DNA from: Rhodopirellula halodulae
Lineage (GTDB): Bacteria > Planctomycetota > Planctomycetia > Pirellulales > Pirellulaceae
Assembly: GCF_020966775.1 (NCBI RefSeq)
Contig: NZ_JAJKFV010000029.1
Coordinates: forward strand, 2,059,372 to 2,123,371
Length of the DNA stretch: 64,000 bases
Reading direction: 5' to 3'
The position numbers were made by a program, and so were the translations under genes. The notes beneath the pieces were generated by a model. It did no database searches. It saw nothing but the letters and a program-made list of their open reading frames with translations, and was not told where the DNA came from. This document shows positions 32,701 to 36,832 of the stretch, one piece after another; positions within the stretch are counted from its first letter, which is position 1, and each line of letters opens with the position of its first letter.

Positions 32701-33293
32701 CCTCCGTTGAAGGCCACATTGCCGCTTGCTTCTTCGCTTTCGAGGCTCGCTGTGATCTCGATGCGGTAGATGTCATCGGGCAGTGATGCGGACGGATCGG
32801 TGGCGTTGTGGATTGCGTTGCTGGCCGGACGCATGACGATGCGCTGACGTCCTTCCAAAGACGTGTCGCCGGGCGTTTCCAAACCCAAGTATCCGAGGCT
32901 CACTTCGACTTCATTGCCATCGCCGAACGTGCCATCGCCACCGGCACGAACCAGACGCACGTTTCCGTCGATCGTGCTTTCCACCAAATTCGCATTGCCG
33001 TTGAACAGCAAATTCAATTCGCGGGGAGTGTTACGAAGCGTGTCACCGTCGGAAATCAATGCGCCAGCGTCAGGCCGAATGGCCAAGACTTCCGCGGCTA
33101 GCAGTTCACGTTTTTCGAGGGATTCGTGGCGGAGGCGTCGGTCGGCGGTCTGCCATTTGCTTCGTCGGGAGAGGCGATCGTTGCGGAGGCGGCGATTTTT
33201 CGTGGCGCGTTGGCCATTTTCGGTGCCTTCCATGGCGGAAGAAGTGTCTGTAGCAGCGTTGCCTAGCAATGAATGAAAACGGCGAAGCGTCAT
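11736..33293 (-). CDS. Giant secreted multidomain protein (7185 residues) with protease, cadherin-like and dockerin domains
   Basis: A single uninterrupted frame begins at ATG 33293. Residues 53-68 read RLRHESLEKRELLAAE, an LEPR-XLL-like planctomycete N-terminal export motif. Around 525-535 HEVGHALGLGH is a matrixin-type zinc protease site. A pre-peptidase-like domain follows (DVDVYRFNLDSPGRVQI). Residues of roughly 730-3000 hold beta-helix-like and further PPC-like stretches, ending near VDLGAIDRVDSRRP. A GEVED domain lies near 3475-3555 (IGGEVEDYQV). Repeated cadherin/VCBS-like domains with PVNDAPV linkers run from about 3560 to 6950, including a five-fold 345-residue superrepeat. The end carries two dockerin-like calcium loops (DVNRNGEVTALDALLIIN and DQSGDSFISSLDALRVIN, about 7018-7100). 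Adhesion or extracellular matrix processing is inferred. A secretion-type operon lies divergently upstream. Confidence 0.93.
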   Translation of the reverse strand: MTLRRFHSLLGNAATDTSSAMEGTENGQRATKNRRLRNDRLSRRSKWQTADRRLRHESLEKRELLAAEVLAIRPDAGALISDGDTLRNTPRELNLLFNGNANLVESTIDGNVRLVRAGGDGTFGDGNEVEVSLGYLGLETPGDTSLEGRQRIVMRPASNAIHNATDPSASLPDDIYRIEITASLESEEASGNVAFNGGVDFASTFTLDRAAQVVAVVPQPVERNSDGSLTHLRDRIDVYFDDQRLDLNDAENEDFYRLINANDGSFSANPIDATYYPNQNRVELAFAPGVLSNGNFRLDVGTSEDTPILQTAFTASNDLNSSMDTATQIDNLSGNIAKGIYRVSGEIEPQFLVPQPRYPGGLDYPSHRNVQVQNHYKPNSPAAGNLQPPFPQFPPLPNLLTSAIGTQEEAPNVFSEKVVTYSFPSQFPANAIGDIYQNLITPEQKEITRGILEIYAQQLGYEFIEQDTGGALTIGRGDLRAADPDEVSEVDGTAGLANSRQIVLDFEDFDNISTFGDGFTGTMFHEVGHALGLGHTYEEHTTMGIAPISDTQPGEADLVYLQRVAPPVSTDVDVYRFNLDSPGRVQIETFAERLSTPSLLNTHLRLFKRDPLHPDRSTEIAGNYSFFGSDSYVDVELEAGEYFVGVSSAGNDQYNPASPDSGFGGSTFGEYGLQLTFEPSLVAGQQLRDVSGTPIDGDADGQSGGTYSFWFQATDTPDTIFVDKLSAAGGDGSLATPYDTIDAALADAENRDDEVVVEDLSATNFAELTGQTLSVAIAGVTLTFTFGTSGTNPINLATATDAADAASIIAGRINTVAGTTIASSAGGTLSVAAENTLSLDNAPSLEMAPKVIRIVGNAVDSGVSGTFATDDPLVNDLGELTPYLVGVDPNANVLEDGAQFRVPRNTTVMIDAGVLLKMRAANIDIGTVASTDTNRSGGAIQLLGTPTIPVYLRSYHDDTAGGESDGNDAFAPTSGDFGGIVIRDDSDLESRGIFLNSINYADIKQGGGKVFVNSVESNFAPIHILNARPTVTFSTITESADVAMLATPDSFEDSLNRIGPDISGNYLQDNGSNGLLVFIQTDGSGRVLDKMTVSGRFDDTDIPHIINESLIIQGNPGGPEIIAGVLHARPSGRLVIDPGMIIKLDGSRIEAERGQSNLIAEGTENEPIIFTSVLDDRFGGSGAFDLNRNPGSTGSPGDWAGIIFSEASSGSIDHALISYGGGDAEVPGVSGGLSNFNVIEVHQALVRIANSSITLNADGHPIDLVDDPQDPTDDANVIRAGIGANSPATIYVRGAQPAIIGNEITDNAGPAISINVNALRHEYFADPGRQTGLNDQFKEFDDNRGPLIRINELENNAVNGLDIRNNTTPIDRFDGSGFDDPDFNAASVLNDSNITTEIIWDDTDIVHVVNGELSSGNLSTYGGIRMLSSVSESLVVKVNGADSGFTATGSPLDINDRIGGTIHVIGQPGYPVIITDINDDTVGAGYTPSGDIVFDTGNNGQSNGTSGSWRGFVFDEFSNDRNVALIGELEPALTSGNELNDRPSGNRAQDLGTLAPDMKSGDENRRLGFEVMGYISPDAPDDVDVYSFGATGGTEVWIDLDRTGSSLNGVVELIDNLGNVLAASSDPNVFTSGSVAANPLTKNFNLGGDTYTLNHKDPGMRIELPGTGAGQYFVRVRSLEGVTAGGYRLQIRMQQIDEFPGSTVRFADIRYATTAIDVQGLPSNSFLTGDAAEAGDAAAEFGGGQALINLLRSDSVALSIAGEIGNAADVDVYEVDLTHMGQPSPEASTIALVFDIDYADQVSGLDSTIAVFNSNNELIYIGRESNIDDDRPDPSAADGRGLDDLSRGTVGDRDPYIGPVNLTPGSVYYVAVMSDQMVPTSAAVQFYTANPNGGPDARLTRLEPVNSVQRIVEDHIGFSGYTSNADDRDTPINEEVRILPTTPAIFNIDSTVELETHIGELALSDVPLFMITDRVTQLSNGSDDNFYLADPFNGGNAYRNYFPANNTNLNAGDNDIQDIVIRSDGRMFGYARLDGNDGSVGTLVEIDPNTGAIIASQNDGILGVGPTPNTSTIDDDAGSHGARAQEFMDSDDVDALTFERVGSTNNVPDYLTYYSVRETATRGTGTSATHFTTSRLYLGRENGDASPRTSANGPDYGFQGEIQPAGVTTSTSTFSFVNAADPAQRTDILVRSKLPGENGNIVINLQRVVDGTTEITSFSNNMHNGSASVINIELDIVGTPATGGPSAQQIVDLINNHDDVSQMVIAVIAGGNGANSDGANGTQAVANTTPINTPGVGTPMGRVTGLSFSSRFGSSDLYGVTENGEFISINESTGEATILYQDSSVSFAGLALGPENVEDSRYRRMLFATTTSGELFAFDPEDTLGRGTADVGGFEAKNTPAPIFAGNANSISITRDVNGNTQSLSGSAVGVAFSPSDFNLWHPTMRRGSDAGHGVNQAPDGSRSGNTTRHAIPGDLATGDDDPTEANGGASWYFGLETWDSTPANGSNKYLNPAGDNNQFGITQVQHADLSSNPLLNNSYDLPGGARGLLDSGTFDLSGVSSEDRPTLYFNYFLETQNSAGVDSDEDPTFRDSARVYARSDQSNGWELVATNNSTLTDDGDYDAELPEHLSHLSNPHDSSSVNPAAQTRRTVQELHENSNLWRQARIDLSTFAGDTNVQLRFGFSTTGNSLDDLEGDEYGIYDEPDSTLARDNNREGFYVDDIIVGFAERGEMVTAAPSNSAANAFTNLAANPRTNLDATELARRPQLNGEYQLEIRRTDYGEGFLYGLSGNEANVIERNDIIYLNGVGGGDYADAFGDNGSIVILDTFDTNARHTMESGGTLLLADQNRERSQGVFLLESNIIRDSSVVGVHVQPGRTEGDGNGVTYPGALKNFEIEDSTSLVPGVVILNNVIVGGNGIQFDGPNSTDPQQPLPYGRIINNTIVGDGSGTGLTVSSNASPIVLNNIFADLGVGIVTNNEDSGTEIENNLFHGNGDDGTQGTNFIISATTLFAAGTPAQAILESNFYLAAGSVALDDSEDANERSLHSQFKALLGIPPSPVLTPDRDALGQVRANSGGTTAGTVDLGAIDRVDSRRPFATLLIPTDNDNAGQDTDPTATNLRLTDPVLDAFSILLSDGENIFSKFEGTGIDPATVNAASVVVRRNGRDLTEGEDFTLGFNASSGELRLTPVSNLWEPSSVYEIRLDNTFIADRAGNLLRPNRQNGTTRFTIILPTVQLDFGDAPASYGTNIVNDGARHAVIDEGDLRLGSRIDDEAESWRASGQFDDNRSNITFTSNAAPGTFSITTVGVGVESLGIDLLPLPGDILQVTELLGDQATFEFVLEGTAPSGDNIAVQFDPLGTTDELGVTLSDAIAKVFVDFGADVELDFQTSDSGAGTPATITLSKFDDEDGIGISQLQTAGAPGANPPLAANNHYVFVDPMVVSDETFTDPSQVSGYLNPADPRGTTIVINATSDGFVDAWVDFDGNGVFAASTETILDSVPVTAGENTFTIFTPDDATEGVTWARFRLSPEGNATPTGLVIGGEVEDYQVSIVNVDLPQPVNDSYIVDEDEVLDSSTLGSNPSVFGNDTFDAAQFMPITAVVVDGPSYGTLTLDPSTGEFVYDSVEDFAGIDTFTYRLYDQATGAASPVNDVMGNPIGYGTVTIDVQPVNDVPSVENLTLLALEDTQRTFTAEQLKDSAFGDESRDFTLTLPDGSTQSAPWDESIQTFNVIALHTTVGGVTTDITSSTTTPTQGFKTPRGRIIPNWDMTTGYLLDVNYLADTDLNQDNANGNSLLRDDFQFTIEDDGELINPGQDLVDSSDDTTSTGPKLTARATAEIDVKPKNDAPVAAEDVISENNADWNAFFIGPDPMNPVAPVPVPTEDQTLVIPQAYLIANDKEAGDSAADENDNTNDAGLTVTAVSATSALGGTVSIDSNGDIVYTPAQNTYGEDSFTYTVTDSGITFDLGPEGMPGSMMEEPDPLSHTATVRILIKPVNDTPQANDLSLDLLEYREDADVTGGANPDPKSDGVGFKNFSKDDLLRLGGSGSALEVTPPADFPADFDEDAQDLRVIKIGLPDPAGASVDARLLTYDAVTGLAPVQTLTTANGTLTLTFSLVADPMNPGMFIADSGEFVSGSYEPNVDYNEESPFDTTDLFTYFVEDFSEIPVPGAGNFPGESLDSVGHGSLTSEAATVTMTTHATNDTPEFPVFNTVTFAEDINDAGDAFNTVIYDIYGESVIASADPAVHNLPQAIFVSRDTAEDERGNDSGAAATQTLTYSYNPLYVPNGMFNSDPVLDEYGVLTLTPNADAYGYALYEVTMTDNGQSYDPNTGMLVDDFRSITRTLTIHITPVNDAPVTEDRALEVMEVEEFSSPDDMPTGAVASIDLTPEQFLGGTTENSELAEQSDFTDDMDAVDEFDEEEQNLRVVEFTVTLADGSTEVVNAENNNGVELTLATGRITFNFDDITAGGAYTGGTYFPNVDYNEESPFAPNEQFTYVVEDFGVTTIPGSLDVTGTTEQVDYTNDGGSPPVGLNNRSTPRTMTLTTRAQNDVPEFPIFGEVSFAEDINDAGDAFNTVFYDIYGEAVIASADPAVHNLPQAIFVSRATAEDERGNDSGALPTQNLSFSFATVYEPDGMFETTPTLDEYGVLTLTPRADAYGYAVFVVTLTDDGGSYNLPNDPRSINRTLTVHITPVNDAPVTFDRALEVDEVEEFASPDDSPTGDVASIDLTPAQFLGGTAENTELGEQSDFTDDVDAVDEFDEEEQSLRVVEFTVTLADGSTEVVNAENNNGVELTLATGRITFNFDDITAGGAYTGGTYFPNVDYNEESPFAPNEQFTYVVEDFGVTSIPGSQFINGGAADQVDYTNDGGSPPVGLNNRSTPRTMTLTTRAQNDAPEFPVFNTVTFAEDINDAGDAFNTVFYDIYGESVIASADPAVHNLPQAIFVSRDTAEDERGNSSGAPATQTLTYTYNPLYVPAGMFNSDPVLDEYGVLTLTPNADAYGYALYEVTMTDNGQSYDPNTGMLVDDFRSITRTLTIHITPVNDAPVTEDRALEVMEVEEFSSPDDLPTGAVASIDLTPEQFLGGTTENTELAEQSDFTDDIDAVDEFDEEEQSLRVVEFTVTLADGSTEVVNAESNNGVELTLATGRITFNFDDITAGGAYTGGIYFPNVDYNEESPFAPNEQFTYVVEDFGVTTIPGSLDVTGTTEQVDYTNDGGSPPVGLNNRSTPRTMTLTTRAQNDAPEFPVFNTVTFAEDINDTGDAFNTVFYDIYSGNVVASYDPANPMRPQAIFVSRDTALDERGDGLGFAPTQSLSYTFTSLASSSPVGMFETLPTLDDFGVLTLTPRADVYGWAVFEVTATDDGSSYDGAGGLVSDARSITRTLTINITPVNDQPVTFDRDLEVTENEEFSAPDDLPTGAVARLPLLPQDFLGGTTANPTLATASDFSDETVTFEEFDEDEQGLRVVEFQVRLANGDPLTVNATNYVNNTPITLVSGTVSFEFDPVTGAFIEGEYLPSVDVNDQLPFEPTEVFSYIVEDFAPTSIPGADRPEPDATGTIDYTTVAGVGSNNRSAPRDMTLTVRAINDVPEFPEFNTVTFAEDINDEGAAFNTVFYDIYAGQVISTNNPLAHGLPQAIHPSRATALDERSVQEVSFSVDVVSAPSGMFASDPILDRFGVLQLQPNADAYGYAVFTVTATDDGQSYINGLMQDSPRSVTRTLTVNITPVNDQPVAYDRELTVNEVEEFAPITGLPTGNVAVLNLTPETFLEGTPDAQTADFANGVVTTNEFDEDEQGLRVVQFTVTNASGTPTVVNRDNLNGMVIPLATGTVTFNFDASGAFTDGQYVPNVDYNQESPFDPFERFSYIVEDFGATSIPGTDYINGQMNPPVAGFQQSDYTTVGGVGSNNRSDSRRVTIRTIQVNDAPRIEYRETVDIRERDDNRGTSLTDWATRRDPAESTALDENTRQDVFFTFKEYVSQSVPDLFRPGFTPEVSDDGTLTVYPSPDAVGTGVFVMLATDRVSDTDPFSPKSVELTVTVNVRPVNDQPRLSDLAPTPLTGLADDQYEILADGTLVLTIKEDNTASDGTTGMPYSILLHSAGINSRPGLLDIYTPGPANEADGTLGGGQTVELVPFTTLPTTLGGSVTYIPENGGTPASLEYTPPTNINSLNNLPDSFTYQVIDDGTNFNIRDQQLDSSPLTRTGRIQFVLNPVNDRPQFDVAQTVINVSEDANMFVRNDFAFNIFGGPTPTASDEFSLTSAQTVTFNRIEPVNISSTQAGQAFSTLPTIVPAGHLTFQAAPGVFGEFVFDVYARDNGEGPALGRGDLNESLARRITINVTAVNDAPIPANGTGDTITISTREDSALNIPVDGAINGSLLGNFIAGPDSPVDGLPGENDTQVLSAINVPLQTMMGGTLTPTPNGAGATAYVYTPPLNFVGTDQFVYEVSDGDLSRTTPATISLVVTPVNDAPIVSPLAPIVVEESEGQVTLPDWLGTVLVGPPGTGAGGRAVDEFDGTNTAAAQTITEYRFAYVSGDTDLLQTSVGNPTGLEILANGSLQFTTSDENSGSATYQLIAVDSGPNDAANGDVRESAPVEFTLTVADVNDLPTFTAGPAVTVLEDSGAYSQPWASDISAGPGNEAGQTVAFLVQVPAENQDLFAVQPAIDENGVLTFTVADDAAGSTNVTVTLQDFDNGVFAGSSQPVILPITITETADLPVANDDSFTTTEDAVLFFSIDDLLANDSDPDLADSLNFVELDTTTALGATVTINQVTGEIAYSPLDADAIQALRPGETLTDTFQYGLQDDSALTDIVTANVTLTIQGRNDAPVVVNDRLFIESVGTTVLDQDRDPLANDSDIDGTLDRTSLTIVVEPQFGTLSDDNGVLTYLPGPDFAGVDNFTYTIADDLGQASAQATVELQGRPTADVIMGGTSVGRTGVIDISDSFTTAFALDLSTIQIITQPSNGTADVIDGMIHYTPNAGYTGDDFLVFTVADENGNRSAPTRLNLNTVSSRLQNPVSFSDVNRNGEVTALDALLIINRLNEVSGSSSAERIPVTDDDYGIGTNNGVDEQFYYDQSGDSFISSLDALRVINELNSQTQGFGEPIGTTSNLLASDNVTTGGLGASSSTASEGVSSGASKWIDNSDSGVEVDVLNLIASDQTQDEKEEDSNESQLDAALRDLF
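15510..20690 (-). repeat. Five tandem superrepeats of about 1.04 kb within the giant gene
   Basis: Units begin with ND-x-PEFP near 20690, 19640, 18605, 17565 and 16530, each followed by FAEDINDxGxAFNTVxYDIY and, later, ITPVNDxPVT and EFDEEEQxLRVVEF-type blocks. The period is about 338-348 codons. Units 1 and 3 are nearly identical at DNA level over hundreds of bases; units 2, 4 and 5 have diverged more. Each unit probably encodes more than one cadherin-like domain. Confidence 0.9.
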
Positions 33294-34016
33294 GAGAAAC
33301 TCGAAAAATGTAGGGATCCAGCCACGGTCACCGTGACAGCGAAGCGAATCGAATGAACCAGAAGAAAAGAATGAATTTCGTCGTGGGAAACAGACGTTGA
33401 CCCGCCGTTTGCGGCCTCAATCGAGGCGCAGCGGGGGCCCGTCGGACCTCTGAAGATAATTGGATAGTCAACTCGAATGCGGGAAAGTGCTCAGAAATTC
33501 CATCAAATTGTCGCCCCAATCGTCGCAAACCTAACGACCTGAACTCACCGGATGGACTCACCCAGTCAAAAATCAGTTTCACAGGGCGATTTCAGTCGCA
33601 GCATTTTGGGAAGACCTGCTCAGTAGAGGCGATGCGTGATCGCCGTCGTGCCGCCAACGCGGGAAACCGAACCCCGGGAATGGGAATGAGAGAATCCCGA
33701 CTCGGCCAAGTGAAGTGCGGCTCGCTAGAATTGAGCGTCGCGGAGACGGGCGTTCCGGGAGTTGAGCGGGCTAGGGACGTGTGCATTTGGGAGCGTTCGT
33801 GCGGACGCCTCCGTTGCTGTTGGACTGGCTCGTTCGATCAGGCCCACACGCCGTGACTGGCGAGTTCACCGCTCATCGATCTCGCTGGTTCGGGGATGGA
33901 TGACGCATCGGGCTACAAACAAAGACGAAACTTCTGGGCTGGCTTGGGGTTCATTTCTAGGTACGCTTGAGAGAATGCCCCCAGCGGGCTCCTTCCATCC
34001 CTTCCCACCTTCCCGA
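33294..34016. other. Divergent intergenic region between the giant gene and the pseudopilin operon
   Basis: About 720 bases without a supported gene. Short frames on both strands (for example 33592-33786 minus and 33632-33856 plus) have no recognisable features. A small perfect hairpin GGCGAT/ATCGCC lies at 33628-33644. The promoters of both the giant gene and the secretion operon must be here, but none could be assigned with confidence. Confidence 0.5.
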
Positions 34017-34505
34017 ATGTTTCGATTCATGACGCTCACAAACCCTTGTTGTGCGGTTCGTCCCTCTCGCCAACGTGCATCGCTCGTGTGCCGAGCTTCT
34101 CGACGTGCAACGGCTGGCTCGCGTGCTGGTTTCACGCTGTTGGAACTGTTGTTGGTGCTCTCGATCTTGGTCGTGATCGGCGGGATCGTGCTGGTCAACA
34201 TCACCGGGGCACAAGCCGAAGCGAACGTCAACGCAACCACGACGCAGTTGAATTCGCTGAAGAGCAACATCCAGATGTATCAGATCCGAATGAACTCGTT
34301 GCCGGAAACGTTGGAGCAACTTCGCGACGGACCGAGCGACTCGGCAAAGAAAGCCAAATGGGTCGCTCCCATCATCACGGAAATCCCCACCGATGCATGG
34401 GGCAACGCATTGACCTACAGCGTGAACGGAAACACGTTTGAAATCCGCAGCGGCGGGGTCGATGGTCAGGTCAACACGGATGATGACATCATTGTGTCAG
34501 GCTGA
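34017..34505 (+). CDS. gspG: Type II secretion major pseudopilin GspG
   Basis: This is the main subunit of the periplasmic pseudopilus of type II secretion. The prepilin motif SRAG/FTLLELLLVLSIL has Gly at -1, Phe at +1 and Glu at +5, followed by the hydrophobic helix. The globular part ends in AWGNALTYSVNGNTFEIRS and DGQVNTDDD, the WGN block and the acidic calcium-binding loop of GspG. The leader before the cleavage site is long, about 35 residues from ATG 34017; ATGs at 33975 and 34029 are alternatives and no ribosome site decides. It is the first gene of a seven-gene operon; gspH starts 5 bp after its stop. Confidence 0.92.
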   Translation: MFRFMTLTNPCCAVRPSRQRASLVCRASRRATAGSRAGFTLLELLLVLSILVVIGGIVLVNITGAQAEANVNATTTQLNSLKSNIQMYQIRMNSLPETLEQLRDGPSDSAKKAKWVAPIITEIPTDAWGNALTYSVNGNTFEIRSGGVDGQVNTDDDIIVSG

Positions 34506-34510
34506 TCGCC

Positions 34511-35224
34511 ATGACACGGTCGTTTCGCGTTGAATTCGCTGCTCGTACCGCCTTCACCCTGTTGGAATTGCTTCTCGCCATGGCGGTCTTCGCCGCAATG
34601 GCGGCCGTGATCATTCCATCGGCGGGTGCGTTGCTGTCTGACCGTCGGTTGGTCCGCGGAACCGATCAACTGGTGGCCGAGATGACCCGACTTCGCGTCC
34701 GGGCGATGCGTGATGGGCGAGTGATGGTTCTCCGCCCGGCGGAAGCCTCCTTCGTCGACGCAAATGGAGCGAGCCAATCGGTGGCGTGGATCGTGTCTCC
34801 GTTGAGTTCTTCCGCCGATGCGACACAGGCCTTTGACCAAACGGGCTCTCAGTCCTCGTTGATGTCCGGAGCATCGCAGACTTTGGATGCAACCACGGCA
34901 ACCCCGGTCGAGGCTGACTCACGCGTCATCGAAATGCCAGAAGGTGTGACCATCACCAGCGTCGCGACCTCGGCCGTTGGAGGACAAAGCGTTCCGGAAG
35001 CGGCCACGTTGTTGATCAATGCGAATCAAGCGACGACGGCAACCGTTCCCAACACGGACGGCGAAGTCACCTTGTCCGCGTCAGCCGATTTTCCGGCGAT
35101 CTATTTCTATCCCACGGGCCAAACCAGTAACGCGCGAATCACCTTGGCGCACGTTGAGGCCGGTTCCGCATCGGTGATGTTGCGGGGATTGACCGGCGAC
35201 GCCAGCGTGGAGGTGACTCCGTGA
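34511..35224 (+). CDS. gspH: Type II secretion minor pseudopilin, GspH-like
   Basis: This is a minor pseudopilin, probably at or near the tip of the pseudopilus. The N-terminus has the prepilin motif RTA/FTLLELLLAMAVFAAMAAV with Glu at +5, but Ala rather than Gly at -1, which is unusual for prepilin peptidase substrates. The next segment (LVRGTDQLVAEMTRLRVRAMRDGRVMVL) matches the GspH pattern of a helix followed by a beta strand. At 237 residues it is longer than most GspH proteins, with a Ser/Thr/Ala-rich middle. The stop overlaps the GTG start of the next gene by 4 bp, so the two are translationally coupled. Confidence 0.82.
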   Translation: MTRSFRVEFAARTAFTLLELLLAMAVFAAMAAVIIPSAGALLSDRRLVRGTDQLVAEMTRLRVRAMRDGRVMVLRPAEASFVDANGASQSVAWIVSPLSSSADATQAFDQTGSQSSLMSGASQTLDATTATPVEADSRVIEMPEGVTITSVATSAVGGQSVPEAATLLINANQATTATVPNTDGEVTLSASADFPAIYFYPTGQTSNARITLAHVEAGSASVMLRGLTGDASVEVTP

Positions 35225-35745
35225 TTGACTTCGCCAAAAAGGTCACGCCGCCAACATGTTTTACTTGCAGTATGCGGCAAGCGTCTGGGTTTTCGCTGCT
35301 GGAGATGATGCTCTCGCTTGCGATACTCGGGATGTCGCTCGCGATCCTGGCACAGATCGCCGGCACGGGAACCGACGCCGCACGAGAAGCCAGGGATCTC
35401 AGCCAAGCTCGGTTGATCGCGTCCAGCAAGATGTCGGAGATCCTCGTTTCCGCGTCGACCGGGATTTCACCCGCTGGGGCACCCGCGATGCCGGTTGAGT
35501 CGATGGACTCCGCCGCGACGACTCAATTTCAAGTGCAAGTCGACGTGGTTCCAGCACCCATGGACGGAATGTTGGCAATTCGCGTGGGCGTGGAAGCGCT
35601 CGATCCGGACGGTGGTCCTCCGTTGGCCACCTATGCGTTGACTCGTTGGATGATCGATCCGCTTTTAGGGTTGAAGGAGTTGGCCGAAGAAGAGGCCGCG
35701 TTGCGAGAGGAGGCAGCCAATGCTGATTCAGCAGCCATTGAATGA
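35221..35745 (+). CDS. gspI: Type II secretion minor pseudopilin, GspI-like
   Basis: A minor pseudopilin with the motif QASG/FSLLEMMLSLAILGMSLAIL (Gly -1, Glu +5). The SLLEMMLSLAIL core and the following AREARDLSQARLIASSKM are typical of GspI. The start is GTG 35221, overlapping the gspH stop by 4 bp; an ATG at 35272 would give a shorter leader with the same cleavage site. The C-terminus is a charged, Ala/Glu-rich helix (LKELAEEEAALREEAANA) that is not part of the usual fold. It overlaps the next gene by 26 bp. Confidence 0.85.
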   Translation: MIDFAKKVTPPTCFTCSMRQASGFSLLEMMLSLAILGMSLAILAQIAGTGTDAAREARDLSQARLIASSKMSEILVSASTGISPAGAPAMPVESMDSAATTQFQVQVDVVPAPMDGMLAIRVGVEALDPDGGPPLATYALTRWMIDPLLGLKELAEEEAALREEAANADSAAIE

Positions 35746-36832
35746 TCGATCCAATCGCCCTCGAGTCGCATCGGGGCGTCGACTCACGTCTCGGCTGGGC
35801 TTCACGCTGTTGGAAATGTTGCTGACGCTGGCCATGAGTGTTGTCTTGATGGGGCTGATCAGTTCCGCCATCAACTTCTACGCTCGTGAAATGGACAACG
35901 CCGAACAGGAGTTCCGCGAAGCCGAATTGGCATCGGCGTTGTTGCAATTGATCGAAGACGATTTGCGAATGACGTTGGTGACTCGTCCTGTCGAAACGGA
36001 TGGGCTGGCGGATGTCTTGGCGTCGGCGTCGGCACCTCTGGACAGTCTTGGATTGGGCGGCGGCGGGGAAGACTCGGAGTCGGATGACTCGCTTCCACCC
36101 GCGGATCCTGACACGCTGGACGACGATCCCATGTTGGACGAAACGGATTCGGCGTTGATGACGGGGATCGTGTTGCAGTCACCCGGGCTGATCGGAAACG
36201 AAACACAACTGCAAATCGATGTCAGTCGTTTGCCCAGTTTGGAACAGGGTTCGATCGATCCTGAGTTGGCGATCAACACGGGAGTGGAATTGCTCGACCG
36301 GCCCAGCGACATCAAGACGATCAGCTACTTCGTGCAGATGGCCGGTTCGTACGGCGTGCCGGATAAACTGTACACGCTGGCGGCGAGCGATGAAAACGCG
36401 GCGGCTGTCGCGGCGAATTCCGCAACCGCAGGGGGAGGTCTGGTCCGTCGCCAATTGGATCGAGCCATTGGTGTTCAAGCCCTTTCCACCGGCGGGTCTT
36501 CCCGGTTGGAGCAAACGGGCGAAGTGATTGCACCAGAAGTTGTCGCGATCCAGTTCGAATACTACGACGGAATCGATTGGCTGCCGCAATACAGCACCGA
36601 TGAAACCGGATACTTGCCACTCGCAATTCGCGTGCGATTGCAGCTCGCGTCGCCATCGAATGCTGATCAGGCGACACCCAATCCGGTCACCAACAGTTTG
36701 GCCGCCAGCGAAGGCCGCGTGTTCACCCATGTGATCTACCTGCCAATGTCGTTCCCAGAGGATGGGGAAGCACTGTTGGAAGAACAGGAAGCAGCCAGCA
36801 CCGCGGAGGCTCCCGATGTCGTGGCAGAATGA
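35720..36832 (+). CDS. gspJ: Type II secretion minor pseudopilin, GspJ-like
   Basis: A minor pseudopilin of 370 residues, longer than a typical GspJ of about 200. The prepilin site is SRLG/FTLLEMLLTLAMSVVLMGL with Glu at +5. The following NAEQEFREAELASALLQLIEDDL is the conserved GspJ helix. An acidic linker (about residues 110-140) and a second globular part containing VVAIQFEYYDGIDWLPQY follow; the latter block is common in GspJ proteins. It overlaps gspI at its start and gspK at its end, which indicates coupled translation in one operon. Confidence 0.87.
   Translation: MLIQQPLNDRSNRPRVASGRRLTSRLGFTLLEMLLTLAMSVVLMGLISSAINFYAREMDNAEQEFREAELASALLQLIEDDLRMTLVTRPVETDGLADVLASASAPLDSLGLGGGGEDSESDDSLPPADPDTLDDDPMLDETDSALMTGIVLQSPGLIGNETQLQIDVSRLPSLEQGSIDPELAINTGVELLDRPSDIKTISYFVQMAGSYGVPDKLYTLAASDENAAAVAANSATAGGGLVRRQLDRAIGVQALSTGGSSRLEQTGEVIAPEVVAIQFEYYDGIDWLPQYSTDETGYLPLAIRVRLQLASPSNADQATPNPVTNSLAASEGRVFTHVIYLPMSFPEDGEALLEEQEAASTAEAPDVVAE

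Noticed and set aside
33592-33856. Two small overlapping frames on opposite strands in the divergent control region
   Set aside because: Neither has a ribosome site or recognisable features, and they overlap each other.
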